Positions 8,123 to 17,223 of a stretch of 64,000 bases of DNA are shown one piece after another. This DNA comes from Massilia sp. YIM B02443. Lineage in GTDB: Bacteria; Pseudomonadota; Gammaproteobacteria; Burkholderiales; Burkholderiaceae_D. Position 1 is the stretch's first letter. Each line of letters begins with the position of its first letter. Below the pieces are notes generated by a model, which had not been told where the DNA came from, ran no database searches, and saw nothing but the letters and a program-made list of their open reading frames with translations. The translations under genes and the position numbers were made by a program. The stretch covers positions 186,001 through 250,000 of the forward strand of contig NZ_JASNRA010000003.1 of the NCBI RefSeq assembly GCF_030411955.1, read 5' to 3'.

Positions 8123-10951
8123 ATGGCGATTTCCCTTGATGCGCTAGCGTCCGCGATCAATGAACAGTTGGCAGGTACGTACACTCAGTATCGCCGCGTT
8201 TTACGTTTAACCGCGCCGCCCGGTGCTGAAGGATTGCTGGCGGAAAGCTTGCGTGGCGAGGAGCAGGTCGACGCCGGATTCCGGTTCGAATTGTCCGCAC
8301 TTTCGCTTGATGCGGCGATCCCTCTCAAGGCGCTGATCGGACAGCCGATGTCGGTCGAACTGCAGAGTGCCGGGATGATGCAGCCACGCATGTTTCATGG
8401 TCACGTTACCAGGGCCGAGCAGGTTGGCGCCAATGGCGGATTCGCACGCTACCGGCTTACTCTAGAGCCGTGGACATCGTTTCTGGGGCTGGGACGCGAT
8501 AGCCGCGTATTTCAGGACCTGACGGTATTCGATATCCTCGATGCGGTGTTCCAGTCTTATAGCGGAAAAGGCCGTCTCGCCCCGGCCTGGCGTTTCGATA
8601 TCCGCGACCGCAATGTCTATCCGCGACGTAGCCTCGTTACCCAATACCAGGAAAGCGACCTGGCGTTCGCCGAACGCCTGATGAGCGAAGAGGGACTGTT
8701 TTACTTCTTCGAGCACGAGGGCAGCGCCGATAGTCCCGACTTGGGACGCCACACGCTGGTGGTGGCCGATCACAACGATGCATTCGTTCCCAATCCCCAG
8801 ACCGAGGTGCGCTTCACGCAACCGGGCGCGGTGATGAAAGAGGATAGCCTCGACCGCTGGCGCCGCGAGATGCGCGTGCAGACCAATACCGTCGAACTGG
8901 TCAGCTGGGATTACCGCAGCCGTATGCAGCGCACGGTGACAAGTGGCGCCTACGAAAGCGATGCCTTGGTCAGCCGCGATACGCCTGGTGCGTATGCCTT
9001 CTCGAGCACTGAGCAAGGGCAACGTATTGCCGACAACCAGTTGCAGGGACTGCAGGCCCGAAGGGAAGTCTTTACGGGAGCCGGTACCGTGCGCACCATG
9101 GCACCGGGCACGACGTTCACCTTGCATGAGCATGCGTCGCACAACGGCGGGGAAGCGGACCGGTTTGCGATCCTGCGTGTCGTTCATCTTGCGCACAACA
9201 ACCTGAATGCCGAAACAGACAAGGCCCTCCGGGGACTGCTCGGTCTCAACCTCCTGCAGCAGGAAAGTGATGCCGAACTGGCAACCAGTCTGCACGCGAC
9301 CGGACGTGGCGCGGGTGAACGTCCAGTCTACCGAAACCGCATCGACGCTATCCGTAGCAGTGTGCCGTATCGCCCAAGCCGCACTGATGGGCAGGGCCAG
9401 TTGCTGCATCCCCGGCCTTCGGTACAGGGGCAACAGACGGCGATCGTGGTGGGGCCGCCTGGTTCCGTTATTCACACTGACCGAGATCATCGAATCAAGA
9501 TCCAGTTCCACTGGCAGCGTGGCGAGAGCAGCCACAGCCGTTTGACGCATCCATCTCCCGACGGACACGGAGGCGCGCCCGGGGACGACCGGGCGGGCAC
9601 CTGGGTGCGGGTGGCCACGCCGCTGGCGCCGGTCGCCGGCAGCAACTGGGGCAGCAATGCGCTGCCGCGCGTCGGGCAGGAGGTGCTGGTCGATTTCTTG
9701 GAGGGCAATATCGATCGGCCGGTCGTGATCGGGGCGCTGTACAACGGCCGCGGGCAACCGGATGCGCAGCATAATCAGGTGGCACAGGGCGCGGGCGCGG
9801 GCGCGGCGACCGGCAACGCGCCGACGTGGTTTCCGGGCGAGAGTGGGGCGCATGCGCATCCGGCAGTGCTATCTGGGATCAAGACGCAGTCACTGGCCGC
9901 TAGTCAAGGTGGAACGGGTGCGTACAACCAGCTGGTGTTTGATGACAGTCCTGGCCAGCCGAGGGTCGTGCTGCAGCGTCACGGCGCGCTGCATGACGGG
10001 TCGGCAGAGTTGAATCTTGGTCATCTACGCCATCAAAGCGATAACCAGAGGCTAAGTCCGGCTGCGTTTGGCGCCGAACTCAAGAGTGAGCATAGTGCGG
10101 CGCTCCGTGCCGGGCAGGGGCTGCTGTTGTCGGGCGATGCGCGCGGAGCCGGAGCCGGTGATCAGCTCGATGTGCGCGAAGCCATTGCTCAGATCGAGCA
10201 GAGCCATGAAATGCAGCTCAACCTGGCCAGTTTGGCCCAAAAGCATAGAGCGGGAATCAAGACCGAGCCAGAGGCGGAGCAACTGCCGGCTTTGATGCGC
10301 CTTGTGAACAGCATCGAGGTCCTGGAGAGCAAGGATGGCGGTGACGGAACGGCGAACGACGATGAGCCGAATCTGGCAACCGGATATAGCGAGCCTCAGC
10401 TGGAATTATCCAGCCCGGACGGCATCGTTGGAACGACCCCGGCCGATGCGATATTCGTTTCGCGAAAGACGAGCAATCTGAGTGCCGATCACGATGTGAA
10501 TTTTGCTTCGCAAGGCAATGGGTTCTTCGCAAACAGGAGTGGTATTAGCCTGTTTACCTATGGGAAAGCCAGTGCGAGCGAAAAACCAAACAAGGAAATC
10601 GGGATCAGCTTGCACGCGGCTAGTGGGAAGGTAAGTGCGCAAAGCCAGTCGGAGGCGACCATGATCATGGCAGACAAGGCTGTCACGGTTGCCAGCGTGA
10701 TGAAAGGGGTCATGGTGCGTGCAGACAAGCATGTTTTATTAAACGCGCAAGGCGCTCAACTGAACCTTAAGGGTGGAAACATCGAGCTCTATGCGCCTGG
10801 AAAAGTCGAGTTTAAGGCGAGCTTAAAAGAACTTGCGGGGCCACAAGGTACGGGCGATGGTGTCAGCTTGCCGATGCTATCGGAGCTGAAGGATTGCGCA
10901 CAGAAAATTTCGGCTGCCGCCGGTGAAGGCGGCGCCATCGTCACGCTATGA
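8123..10951 (+). CDS. vgrG: Type VI secretion system spike protein VgrG
   Basis: The protein has 942 residues. The N-terminal two thirds is VgrG: a gp27-like part with PRRSLVTQYQESDLAFAERLMSEEGLFYFFEH (about residues 165-200), then the gp5-like OB fold with LPRVGQEVLVDFLEGNIDRPVVIGALYNG (about 510-540). A DUF2345-type extension follows, with LSADHDVNF and VMKGVMVRADKHVLLNAQGAQLNLKGGNIELYAPG repeats of the beta-helical needle. VgrG trimers cap the Hcp tube and carry effectors. The next genes are a DUF4123 adaptor and a large effector, the usual cargo order. The start is preceded by a GAGAGG ribosome site. No Hcp or sheath genes are in the window, so the core apparatus lies elsewhere. Confidence 0.95.
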   Translation: MAISLDALASAINEQLAGTYTQYRRVLRLTAPPGAEGLLAESLRGEEQVDAGFRFELSALSLDAAIPLKALIGQPMSVELQSAGMMQPRMFHGHVTRAEQVGANGGFARYRLTLEPWTSFLGLGRDSRVFQDLTVFDILDAVFQSYSGKGRLAPAWRFDIRDRNVYPRRSLVTQYQESDLAFAERLMSEEGLFYFFEHEGSADSPDLGRHTLVVADHNDAFVPNPQTEVRFTQPGAVMKEDSLDRWRREMRVQTNTVELVSWDYRSRMQRTVTSGAYESDALVSRDTPGAYAFSSTEQGQRIADNQLQGLQARREVFTGAGTVRTMAPGTTFTLHEHASHNGGEADRFAILRVVHLAHNNLNAETDKALRGLLGLNLLQQESDAELATSLHATGRGAGERPVYRNRIDAIRSSVPYRPSRTDGQGQLLHPRPSVQGQQTAIVVGPPGSVIHTDRDHRIKIQFHWQRGESSHSRLTHPSPDGHGGAPGDDRAGTWVRVATPLAPVAGSNWGSNALPRVGQEVLVDFLEGNIDRPVVIGALYNGRGQPDAQHNQVAQGAGAGAATGNAPTWFPGESGAHAHPAVLSGIKTQSLAASQGGTGAYNQLVFDDSPGQPRVVLQRHGALHDGSAELNLGHLRHQSDNQRLSPAAFGAELKSEHSAALRAGQGLLLSGDARGAGAGDQLDVREAIAQIEQSHEMQLNLASLAQKHRAGIKTEPEAEQLPALMRLVNSIEVLESKDGGDGTANDDEPNLATGYSEPQLELSSPDGIVGTTPADAIFVSRKTSNLSADHDVNFASQGNGFFANRSGISLFTYGKASASEKPNKEIGISLHAASGKVSAQSQSEATMIMADKAVTVASVMKGVMVRADKHVLLNAQGAQLNLKGGNIELYAPGKVEFKASLKELAGPQGTGDGVSLPMLSELKDCAQKISAAAGEGGAIVTL

Positions 10952-11057
10952 CATGGATATGCAAACTGCAGGCATGGCGATGCAGTAGCACAGCTTGACG
11001 CGGCGCAGGTGCTGGCAGTAAGCAACTCTAATAAGTGCAACTTGCAGATGAATCTAT

Positions 11058-12056
11058 ATGTCTGATCAAAGCGGTGTTGAGGACGCGGTAGCAACAGTCG
11101 ATATCCTCGTCAACGATGCCATCGCCGCGTTACGCTTGGCTCTCGCCAGCAGTAACCAGCAGGGCCTGGCAATCTTGGTCGACCCAGCAATGGGCGACCC
11201 CATTCTAGAACTGTATCGCGCGCACGGCCTTCCAGTGAGAAGGCTGGCGGTACCATATGGTGACGTGGCTGACGAAGTCAAACCTTATATTGTGCTGGTG
11301 GCAGATGAGCAAACCCATGAGCGGTTCGTTAATGAAACCGTTTCAGTGGCTGTGCGAGAAAGTATCATCGCCCGAGACAAATGGCCTGCGGCACGGTCGG
11401 TAAGTGCTTGGCTCATCATGGATGAGCAAGAGGCCAGAACTTTAATACACGAGTTCAGATCACGCGCAACGCTGCGCGATCCAGTGCAGAGAAACCGATG
11501 CCATCTCTTGCGCTTCTGGGATCCGCGCGTCATGCCCCAGCTTGCCCGCCTGGTCGGGCAGCCGGCTTGGACCTCATGGATGAATGTCACGATGACGTGG
11601 TTGTCGGTCGATGCTTGGGGGCGGATGAATACGCACCGTTTTATAAAAAGCGCAGACAGTACGCATGTCAGCACATCGACCCGTACAGTCTCAGTTGATG
11701 CGCTGGCGCGCATCGCAGAGGTCAATCAATGCATGACGCTCAGCGGTAGACTTAATCGCAGTGCCGATGAACAGCTGTTCGAACATTTTAATCGCCTCTT
11801 GATCCGTGCAGAAGAATTAGGATGTAGCCGAAACGTCGACCGTGTGACCTATGCTGTAGTCGCCGATTCCATGCAACTGCCACTCGAAACCCATCCGCGC
11901 ATTACCGCGATGTTAGCGCAGACCAAATGCGACGAAGAGTCCTTTGCCGATCTACTGTCCGTTCTTGAATCCGAAGATTGGAATCGAATTCGCGACGATC
12001 TCACACGTACTGCAGACTCCAGGCCCTTATCAATTCTTAAGCAGGCATCTTCATGA
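11058..12056 (+). CDS. DUF4123 T6SS effector adaptor/chaperone
   Basis: The protein has 332 residues. DUF4123 (Tap/TEC) proteins bind a cognate effector and load it onto VgrG. Visible family features are the N-terminal AILVDPAMGDPILELYRAHGL region, a central SAWLIMDEQEARTLIHEFR, and the diagnostic LLRFWDPRVMPQLARL segment (about residues 152-168). It lies 106 bp behind vgrG, and its stop overlaps the start of the effector gene (ATGA), so the two are probably translationally coupled. This placement implies that the next protein is its client. Confidence 0.88.
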   Translation: MSDQSGVEDAVATVDILVNDAIAALRLALASSNQQGLAILVDPAMGDPILELYRAHGLPVRRLAVPYGDVADEVKPYIVLVADEQTHERFVNETVSVAVRESIIARDKWPAARSVSAWLIMDEQEARTLIHEFRSRATLRDPVQRNRCHLLRFWDPRVMPQLARLVGQPAWTSWMNVTMTWLSVDAWGRMNTHRFIKSADSTHVSTSTRTVSVDALARIAEVNQCMTLSGRLNRSADEQLFEHFNRLLIRAEELGCSRNVDRVTYAVVADSMQLPLETHPRITAMLAQTKCDEESFADLLSVLESEDWNRIRDDLTRTADSRPLSILKQASS

Positions 12057-15000
12057 ATCAAGCGATTCTCGTCAACAAAGTACGTGCGTCTTCAACGCAA
12101 GCAACAGGCAGCGACTGCCGGGCCTGCCCGACCATGGGCCTGCCAATCTTGCCAGTCCGGTATGCAGTGGTTCCTAAATCCTTAACAGGCTTCGAACTAC
12201 CTTCAACGTGCGCTAATCCGCTTGTGTCCCCTGAAGATAAAGGAAAAGTGACTATCGAAAGCAGTAAGTATGCGCTACGAACGTTACGCCCCGGATTTCT
12301 TTATATTACTTACGAACACCCTTCGAGTGGCGCGCGGATCTGGCAGTGTTTCATGATTTCACCAAGCGGATCGCTGCGTGAAATTCCCTTGGCGTCGAAA
12401 GGAGTCATCCTTCCGGAAGACCCCAAACCGATTTGTGAGCGTGTAGGACACAATATCAATTCCAGCTTCATAGCGCTAAAAAACCCAGAAAAAATCCACA
12501 AGGCTTATATCGGGTATAGCGAGCATTTTTGGTCTCGCAAAGCGTTTGAAAAATATAAGAATAGCTTCCGTAATAGGTTAATTGAATTTAGCCCATCTTC
12601 CTGGATAAGCCGTTTAGTCCAAGACAACGCAATACCTATATCTCAGTTGGAGAAAAATGTTGTTGAATATTCGCCAAAAAATATTGAAAAATTTTTGAAA
12701 ACTGGGGCATTTGATCATCATAGTAGAAGCGGTCAAGCTACAGCGCTTCAAGCGAGGATGGAGAAAATCAATCCAGGTAAAGGGATGGTGCTGGCTATTC
12801 CTGATCCGATTGGGTGTATTTGTGATCTTAATTCTTATCGAATGCACATGGTGGATGCGCGCCAGAAATATATAGCTAGGGAGGACGTATCTTGGAAACT
12901 TTCGTGCGCTATTCAAATTGAGGGACTGCGAAGCGGGGCTGCGGCGCAGGTTAAAGAATCATTAAAAAATGCAAAGCCAAAGTACGTCGGAAATGCTTTA
13001 ATAGGAGGTCGGGTCCGCACAATTACTAAGGAAGATCAGATAAAAAATTTGACTGAAGAAGCTTGGAAAAAACTCGCTGAACATTATGATGAAGAGGCTC
13101 GAGTAAACTTTATCGAGAAATTCAAAAATGATTGCGCTAAATTTGACGACGATATTTTTAAGCTAGATACAGACTATGTTAATTGGAAGAAAAGTCGCAG
13201 TTTAGCGCTTGTGATTCAAGACTTTGATCGAACTCCTGGATCTTCTTGCATAGAAGCATCTAAGACTCTTTGCCGAGTTCTGGACGGAGGCCCTGTTTCT
13301 GCTGTAAGTACCAATTCGTGGAAAGAGATGCTGATGCTAGAGGCGAGTAATTTAGAAAATTACGCGATCTCAGCGATCATGTTAAACCAAGAGGAATGGT
13401 TAAAGAAATTTGAAAATACAGATGCGAAAAACTTGGTAAGTAATATTTGGGGTGATAATAGTGGAAAAATCTATGATTTTTCAAAGAACTTTGTAGAGGC
13501 TAAGGAATTTGAAAATCCCAATAAGCGGGTCAACGATGAGATAAGCAATTTATCTGGATTGCTGGCAAAGGGTATCGCGAATGTTATTGGGGCGATCGCA
13601 AGTGTGATAAGTTCCACGACGAAAAAAACAGGCAGAGCTGTCGATGCTGGCGCATTGAAAACAATATCAGCACTCGAGAGTCTACAAATAAAGTTAGGGG
13701 CTGCGTATAGTTATTTGTACTCGGGGTCTAACTTCGTGGTATTTTCGGTGGAGCTCACTGTAAATGAGTGGCACCGCATCATGTCAGAAAGCTTGCGGAA
13801 ATCTATGGAAATGATTTCACGTCAAGCTACTAAGGGTTTTGCAGCAATGGCAGTAGCTGCCAGGGTAAGCCTACCCGCTGACAGCGTAGTTGCATCGAAA
13901 TTGATCTCGTTCACGTTTTGGATGAGTGGCAGCGTAGACCAAATCACGAAAACGCTTAATTTTGTTGGCAACGCGGCTAGCGGCGGCGTGGCAGCGACAA
14001 CAAAGGCAGCTGCGAAAGGAGCGGTCGTAATAGCGGGAGGAACCGCAAAAGCTTCCGTTTCAAGTGCAGGATCAGTTGCTGGTAGTGCTGCTGGAGGGGT
14101 GCGGAAACTTCGTATATTGGCACATGCACTTCCAGCAGAAATCGCGGCGAGGCTTCCGACCAATATTTCAGCGACGACCGCTGGCCAACTTGCCGCTAAA
14201 GTGTCGCGCAACAGTCTTACAATATTGGGTGCTGCTGATGCAAAACTCGCCGCGCCAGCGCTAGGCTTTCAAATATGGGCTCTCTGGAAAGCATCTAATG
14301 ATATAAACGGCGCCGTAGGATACAAATATGACGATGCTCAATGGACGGTTGCATCGAGCATTCTCGGATTCGCAGGAGCTTCTTTTGATTTGTTTGGCAA
14401 GAGCTGGAAGGCATTGAGTTATTCAGCAACAGGTGCAGTGAGCGTACGAGTAGAACGGCTAATCCGACATGCAGGATTCGTGAGTGCGGGCGCTTCTGTC
14501 GTGGACTGCTTTCAAGCAATAATGAGAATGAATGTAATGATGAAGCGCGGAGACAATGATGCAGCTGCATATCAATCTCTATTGGCAGTGACAGCGGTAG
14601 CGGCTGGGGGCGCTAGCCTTGCGATGGCCTTCGGTTATACAGCACTTCTTGGGCCAGTTGGTATATTGCTAGCGTGTATCGTTGCAGGTATTGCATTGAC
14701 GATCTTGGCTGCCAATGCTCAGGACCTGGCGATCGAGATTTGGCTGGACCGATGTAAGTTCGGTTATGCCAGACGTATCGAGGGGAAGTTTGCTACAAAG
14801 AGGCATGAGGCTGACTCTTTGGAGCTGGTTTATAGAAATATTAATATTGAACTGGAATGGCTTGATAAGCCATTTACCTCATTGCGCACGAATGAGATTT
14901 CCGTTTGCATCAAGCGTAGCAAGCAAGCAAGCGATGGGTTAATTATCGGGCTGGTAATCGAAGGTCGTGCGGGACGGAGAAAAGTTATATATCTACATAA

Positions 15001-15322
15001 TGGCTTGGGAAAAATAGAGGACCATTGTAAGGTTGGCTGGCCTGTGACATTTTCAAAGATGGAAGTTGCTCGTCAACTTGAAGGAGGCGAGTTCGAGGCG
15101 AGAATAAAAAACGGCGAGCGTAAGATAAAAGATATGAACGAAGGGGAGCAAATTACGATTTCTTGGGAGGAGAAAGTGGAGTTGAATCCTGAAAAATTTG
15201 ATAGAGCTAAGCTAATGGTTAGATACTTTCCTGATAAAAATGATGGAACACATTTTTTTGACGAAGAACTGTTGGTAGCTGATGATAGCTCATCAATTAA
15301 AAGAATAAATAGTGGAAAATAA
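12053..15322 (+). CDS. T6SS effector candidate, VasX/BTH_I2691-like membrane-active toxin
   Basis: The protein has 1089 residues. The N-terminus (about residues 20-60) has CRACPTMGLPILPVRYAVVP, typical of the VasX N-terminal region and of T6SS effectors of the BTH_I2691 family, and then TLRPGFLYITYEHPS. The middle is soluble and Lys/Asp-rich. The C-terminal half is rich in Ala/Gly hydrophobic helices. The strongest is a pair at about residues 838-885, with MAFGYTALLGPVGILLAC then IVAGIALTILAANAQD. A pore-forming, colicin-like mode of action is inferred from VasX, not shown here. The gene overlaps its adaptor by 4 bp, follows vgrG, and is markedly AT-richer than the backbone, which suggests horizontal origin. 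Confidence 0.8.
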   Translation: MNQAILVNKVRASSTQATGSDCRACPTMGLPILPVRYAVVPKSLTGFELPSTCANPLVSPEDKGKVTIESSKYALRTLRPGFLYITYEHPSSGARIWQCFMISPSGSLREIPLASKGVILPEDPKPICERVGHNINSSFIALKNPEKIHKAYIGYSEHFWSRKAFEKYKNSFRNRLIEFSPSSWISRLVQDNAIPISQLEKNVVEYSPKNIEKFLKTGAFDHHSRSGQATALQARMEKINPGKGMVLAIPDPIGCICDLNSYRMHMVDARQKYIAREDVSWKLSCAIQIEGLRSGAAAQVKESLKNAKPKYVGNALIGGRVRTITKEDQIKNLTEEAWKKLAEHYDEEARVNFIEKFKNDCAKFDDDIFKLDTDYVNWKKSRSLALVIQDFDRTPGSSCIEASKTLCRVLDGGPVSAVSTNSWKEMLMLEASNLENYAISAIMLNQEEWLKKFENTDAKNLVSNIWGDNSGKIYDFSKNFVEAKEFENPNKRVNDEISNLSGLLAKGIANVIGAIASVISSTTKKTGRAVDAGALKTISALESLQIKLGAAYSYLYSGSNFVVFSVELTVNEWHRIMSESLRKSMEMISRQATKGFAAMAVAARVSLPADSVVASKLISFTFWMSGSVDQITKTLNFVGNAASGGVAATTKAAAKGAVVIAGGTAKASVSSAGSVAGSAAGGVRKLRILAHALPAEIAARLPTNISATTAGQLAAKVSRNSLTILGAADAKLAAPALGFQIWALWKASNDINGAVGYKYDDAQWTVASSILGFAGASFDLFGKSWKALSYSATGAVSVRVERLIRHAGFVSAGASVVDCFQAIMRMNVMMKRGDNDAAAYQSLLAVTAVAAGGASLAMAFGYTALLGPVGILLACIVAGIALTILAANAQDLAIEIWLDRCKFGYARRIEGKFATKRHEADSLELVYRNINIELEWLDKPFTSLRTNEISVCIKRSKQASDGLIIGLVIEGRAGRRKVIYLHNGLGKIEDHCKVGWPVTFSKMEVARQLEGGEFEARIKNGERKIKDMNEGEQITISWEEKVELNPEKFDRAKLMVRYFPDKNDGTHFFDEELLVADDSSSIKRINSGK

Positions 15323-15323
15323 A

Positions 15324-16550
15324 ATGAAAAATGGTCCGCAAGGTGCAGTCCATAATTTTGGCGGCACAAAAATTTTTTCAGACACGCGACTAGATGATTT
15401 TCTGGCGTCTCACCGCGAAACTAATAAGTGGATGATATTGCCCGGGGCCGACTCTAAGGCCTTGGAGCCTCCAAATGGTGGTGTGATTAAAACTTTGCCA
15501 CCTCCGGAAGTAAGCGTGGTGCCTCAATCATTGCCGCCTATGCATTTGGATGTGCGAGAAATTAATCAAAAATTTCTCGAGTTAACTTCAGGGCTAGCGT
15601 CGAGTAAATGGATAGCCATAGCTGGATCAATATTGTTTGGTCCGATTGTGCTATGTTTCCCGATCTTTGCGATCTGGCAAATTTTTTGGGGCGCAGATAA
15701 CGAACAGCTTTTCGGGCTTAGAATCCTTTTGTTGCTGATTTCGTTATTTACAGTGGCCTTTTTTATGGGGATTTTTTCCATTGCTTTTCTTGCGCCGGAA
15801 GATGAGCCAATACGGTTCTGCAAGGCCAATCAAAAGGTCTACCGTTACGAGGCCCGTCACAGGAAGTGGTTGGGAATAAAGCTGTATACTTTTACCGGTA
15901 GTCGAATCACCGTGTACGATTGGGCTACGTGCAGGGGCGAGGTTGTCAGAAAAATTGTTGGATCGACCAATTCTGCACGTTATGAATGCTTTTTAGAACT
16001 GGCGATTATTGATCCACTCTCACAGTGCGTAGTTGAGCGTTTTAGAGTTGGTGATCGGGATGTGTACAGTGATTTCTCAGGACGTGTTTTGCTATGGGAA
16101 ACGATCCGAAGGTATATGGCTGAAGGTGCCGATAGCGTACCTCCAACTACTTTGAAAACCAATCGCGGAAAATTTCTAGATTGTGTCGATGAGTTTAACC
16201 CATTTTCAATGCCCACCAGATCTAGTTCGGGGTTACAACGTTTCGCCGCCTACCTATTTGGAGCTTTGATATGGTTGAGTAGTGTTTTCGTCTGGCTCGC
16301 TGTGCTCTCTCGGTGGATCGAAATAAGGACTGCCAGAAAAGTTCATTGGGGTGAGTTGGAAAGAAGCGTATTCAATATTGATCCATCGGACTCTTCGGTC
16401 AATATAATGAACGGCGCGATAAGGGAATTGCCCGATGGCTGGCATAGCGAGCTTGAGAGGCGTAAGCGGGCAGCGTGCTGGTGGGGTATATCTATCATTT
16501 GTCAACTAATAATAATCTGGTGGATTATCTTTGGGCCTTCTTCGTTTTAA
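15324..16550 (+). CDS. Multi-pass membrane protein, candidate T6SS immunity protein 1 (DUF6708-like)
   Basis: A GTG at 15312 is possible, but the ATG at 15324, directly after the effector stop and with GTGGA upstream, is preferred; it gives 408 residues. Membrane segments lie near residues 92-122, 131-158, 306-332 and 385-405. Between the second and third is a cytosolic-type domain with PEDEPIRFCKANQKVYRYE, YDWATCRGE, VVERFRVGD and WETIRRYMAEGADSVPP. The same pattern recurs in the gene at 17224. Its place directly behind a membrane-active effector suggests immunity. The DUF6708 assignment is from memory of the family pattern and is uncertain. Confidence 0.65.
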   Translation: MKNGPQGAVHNFGGTKIFSDTRLDDFLASHRETNKWMILPGADSKALEPPNGGVIKTLPPPEVSVVPQSLPPMHLDVREINQKFLELTSGLASSKWIAIAGSILFGPIVLCFPIFAIWQIFWGADNEQLFGLRILLLLISLFTVAFFMGIFSIAFLAPEDEPIRFCKANQKVYRYEARHRKWLGIKLYTFTGSRITVYDWATCRGEVVRKIVGSTNSARYECFLELAIIDPLSQCVVERFRVGDRDVYSDFSGRVLLWETIRRYMAEGADSVPPTTLKTNRGKFLDCVDEFNPFSMPTRSSSGLQRFAAYLFGALIWLSSVFVWLAVLSRWIEIRTARKVHWGELERSVFNIDPSDSSVNIMNGAIRELPDGWHSELERRKRAACWWGISIICQLIIIWWIIFGPSSF

Positions 16551-16579
16551 GGAAAGGTTAGGCGCCTTTTGTTGCTTAT

Positions 16580-16700
16580 CTGCCGGGTAGTGCATCTCGT
16601 CGGCTTAGCCGAACTTGGTACTTTTGAGCTGTCAGCACACAGGCGCATCGATCTGCGGCGATATGTTTCCCATATCCGCGACCCAATTTCGCGACTTACT
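16580..16700 (+). pseudogene. Decayed 3' fragment of czcI (copy A)
   Basis: Bases 16628-16685 line up without gaps with the end of the intact czcI (about 18623-18680). GAGCTGTCAGCACACAGG matches AAGGTGTCCGCCCACATG, and CTGCGGCGATATGTTTCC matches CTGCGGCGCTACGTCTCC. Weaker similarity extends back to about 16580. The 5' half is absent, and in-frame stops mean that no protein is made. Confidence 0.7.
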
Positions 16701-16740
16701 TGGCCGTGCGGACCGAAGCATCGTTGTATATCACCTGTCG

Positions 16741-16829
16741 AATGTGCTTAACCCTGAAGCTGGTACACGGTATCTAATAGTAGGTAGAAGCGACCAACCG
16801 GCCGCGCCCTTGCCCTCGCACCCACTGTG
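16741..16829 (+). repeat. Duplicated czcI leader (matches 18285-18373)
   Basis: These 89 bp align without gaps to the 89 bp in front of intact czcI, with 10 mismatches by hand count. Both copies end in CCCACTGTG directly before an ATG. The conservation outside coding sequence shows that a block including the leader was copied, not just a related gene. Confidence 0.85.
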
Positions 16830-17040
16830 ATGAAACGCCCGCTGTTGATACTGCTGCTGATTGTAATACCGCTCCAGTCCGTCTGGGCCGCGTGCGCGGT
16901 CTGTTTCAGCCACGGCGAAGCGACGCTGCATCCGGGCCACCACGTTCACAAGCCCCCGCCATCGAGCAGCCAGGATTGACGACGGCGCGACGCAACCTTG
17001 CGACGAATGCGAGGCCTGTCATCACCTGTCGTCAAGCTGC
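16830..17040 (+). pseudogene. Truncated 5' copy of czcI (copy B)
   Basis: The ATG at 16830 opens a 49-codon frame, MKRPLLILLLIVIPLQ then a signal-peptide end and HPGHHVHKPPPSSSQD. It is closely similar to the intact CzcI (MKRLLLLLLLIVMPLQ and HPGHHVHKHPPSSSQD). A TGA at 16977-16979 stops it where the intact gene continues with DDDGP. Nucleotide similarity carries on to about 17040 (TGTCATCACCTGTCG against TGCCATCACCTGTCG), and then the homology ends 180 bp before the second immunity candidate. Confidence 0.82.
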
Positions 17041-17223
17041 CCGAGCTGTACTCGATGTACAGCGCATACAGTATGAAGCGGATGTACGAGTCGAATTCTG
17101 TTGCAGGCGGGGGCGATATTTTGTTTTGATTTTGCGAGATTGTGAGTAGGTAAGTCGAAATCGGGTAAATAATGCTGCTGTATTGGTTTTCTACGCTTGT
17201 TTGTTAATAATGGGTGGTGCGCG

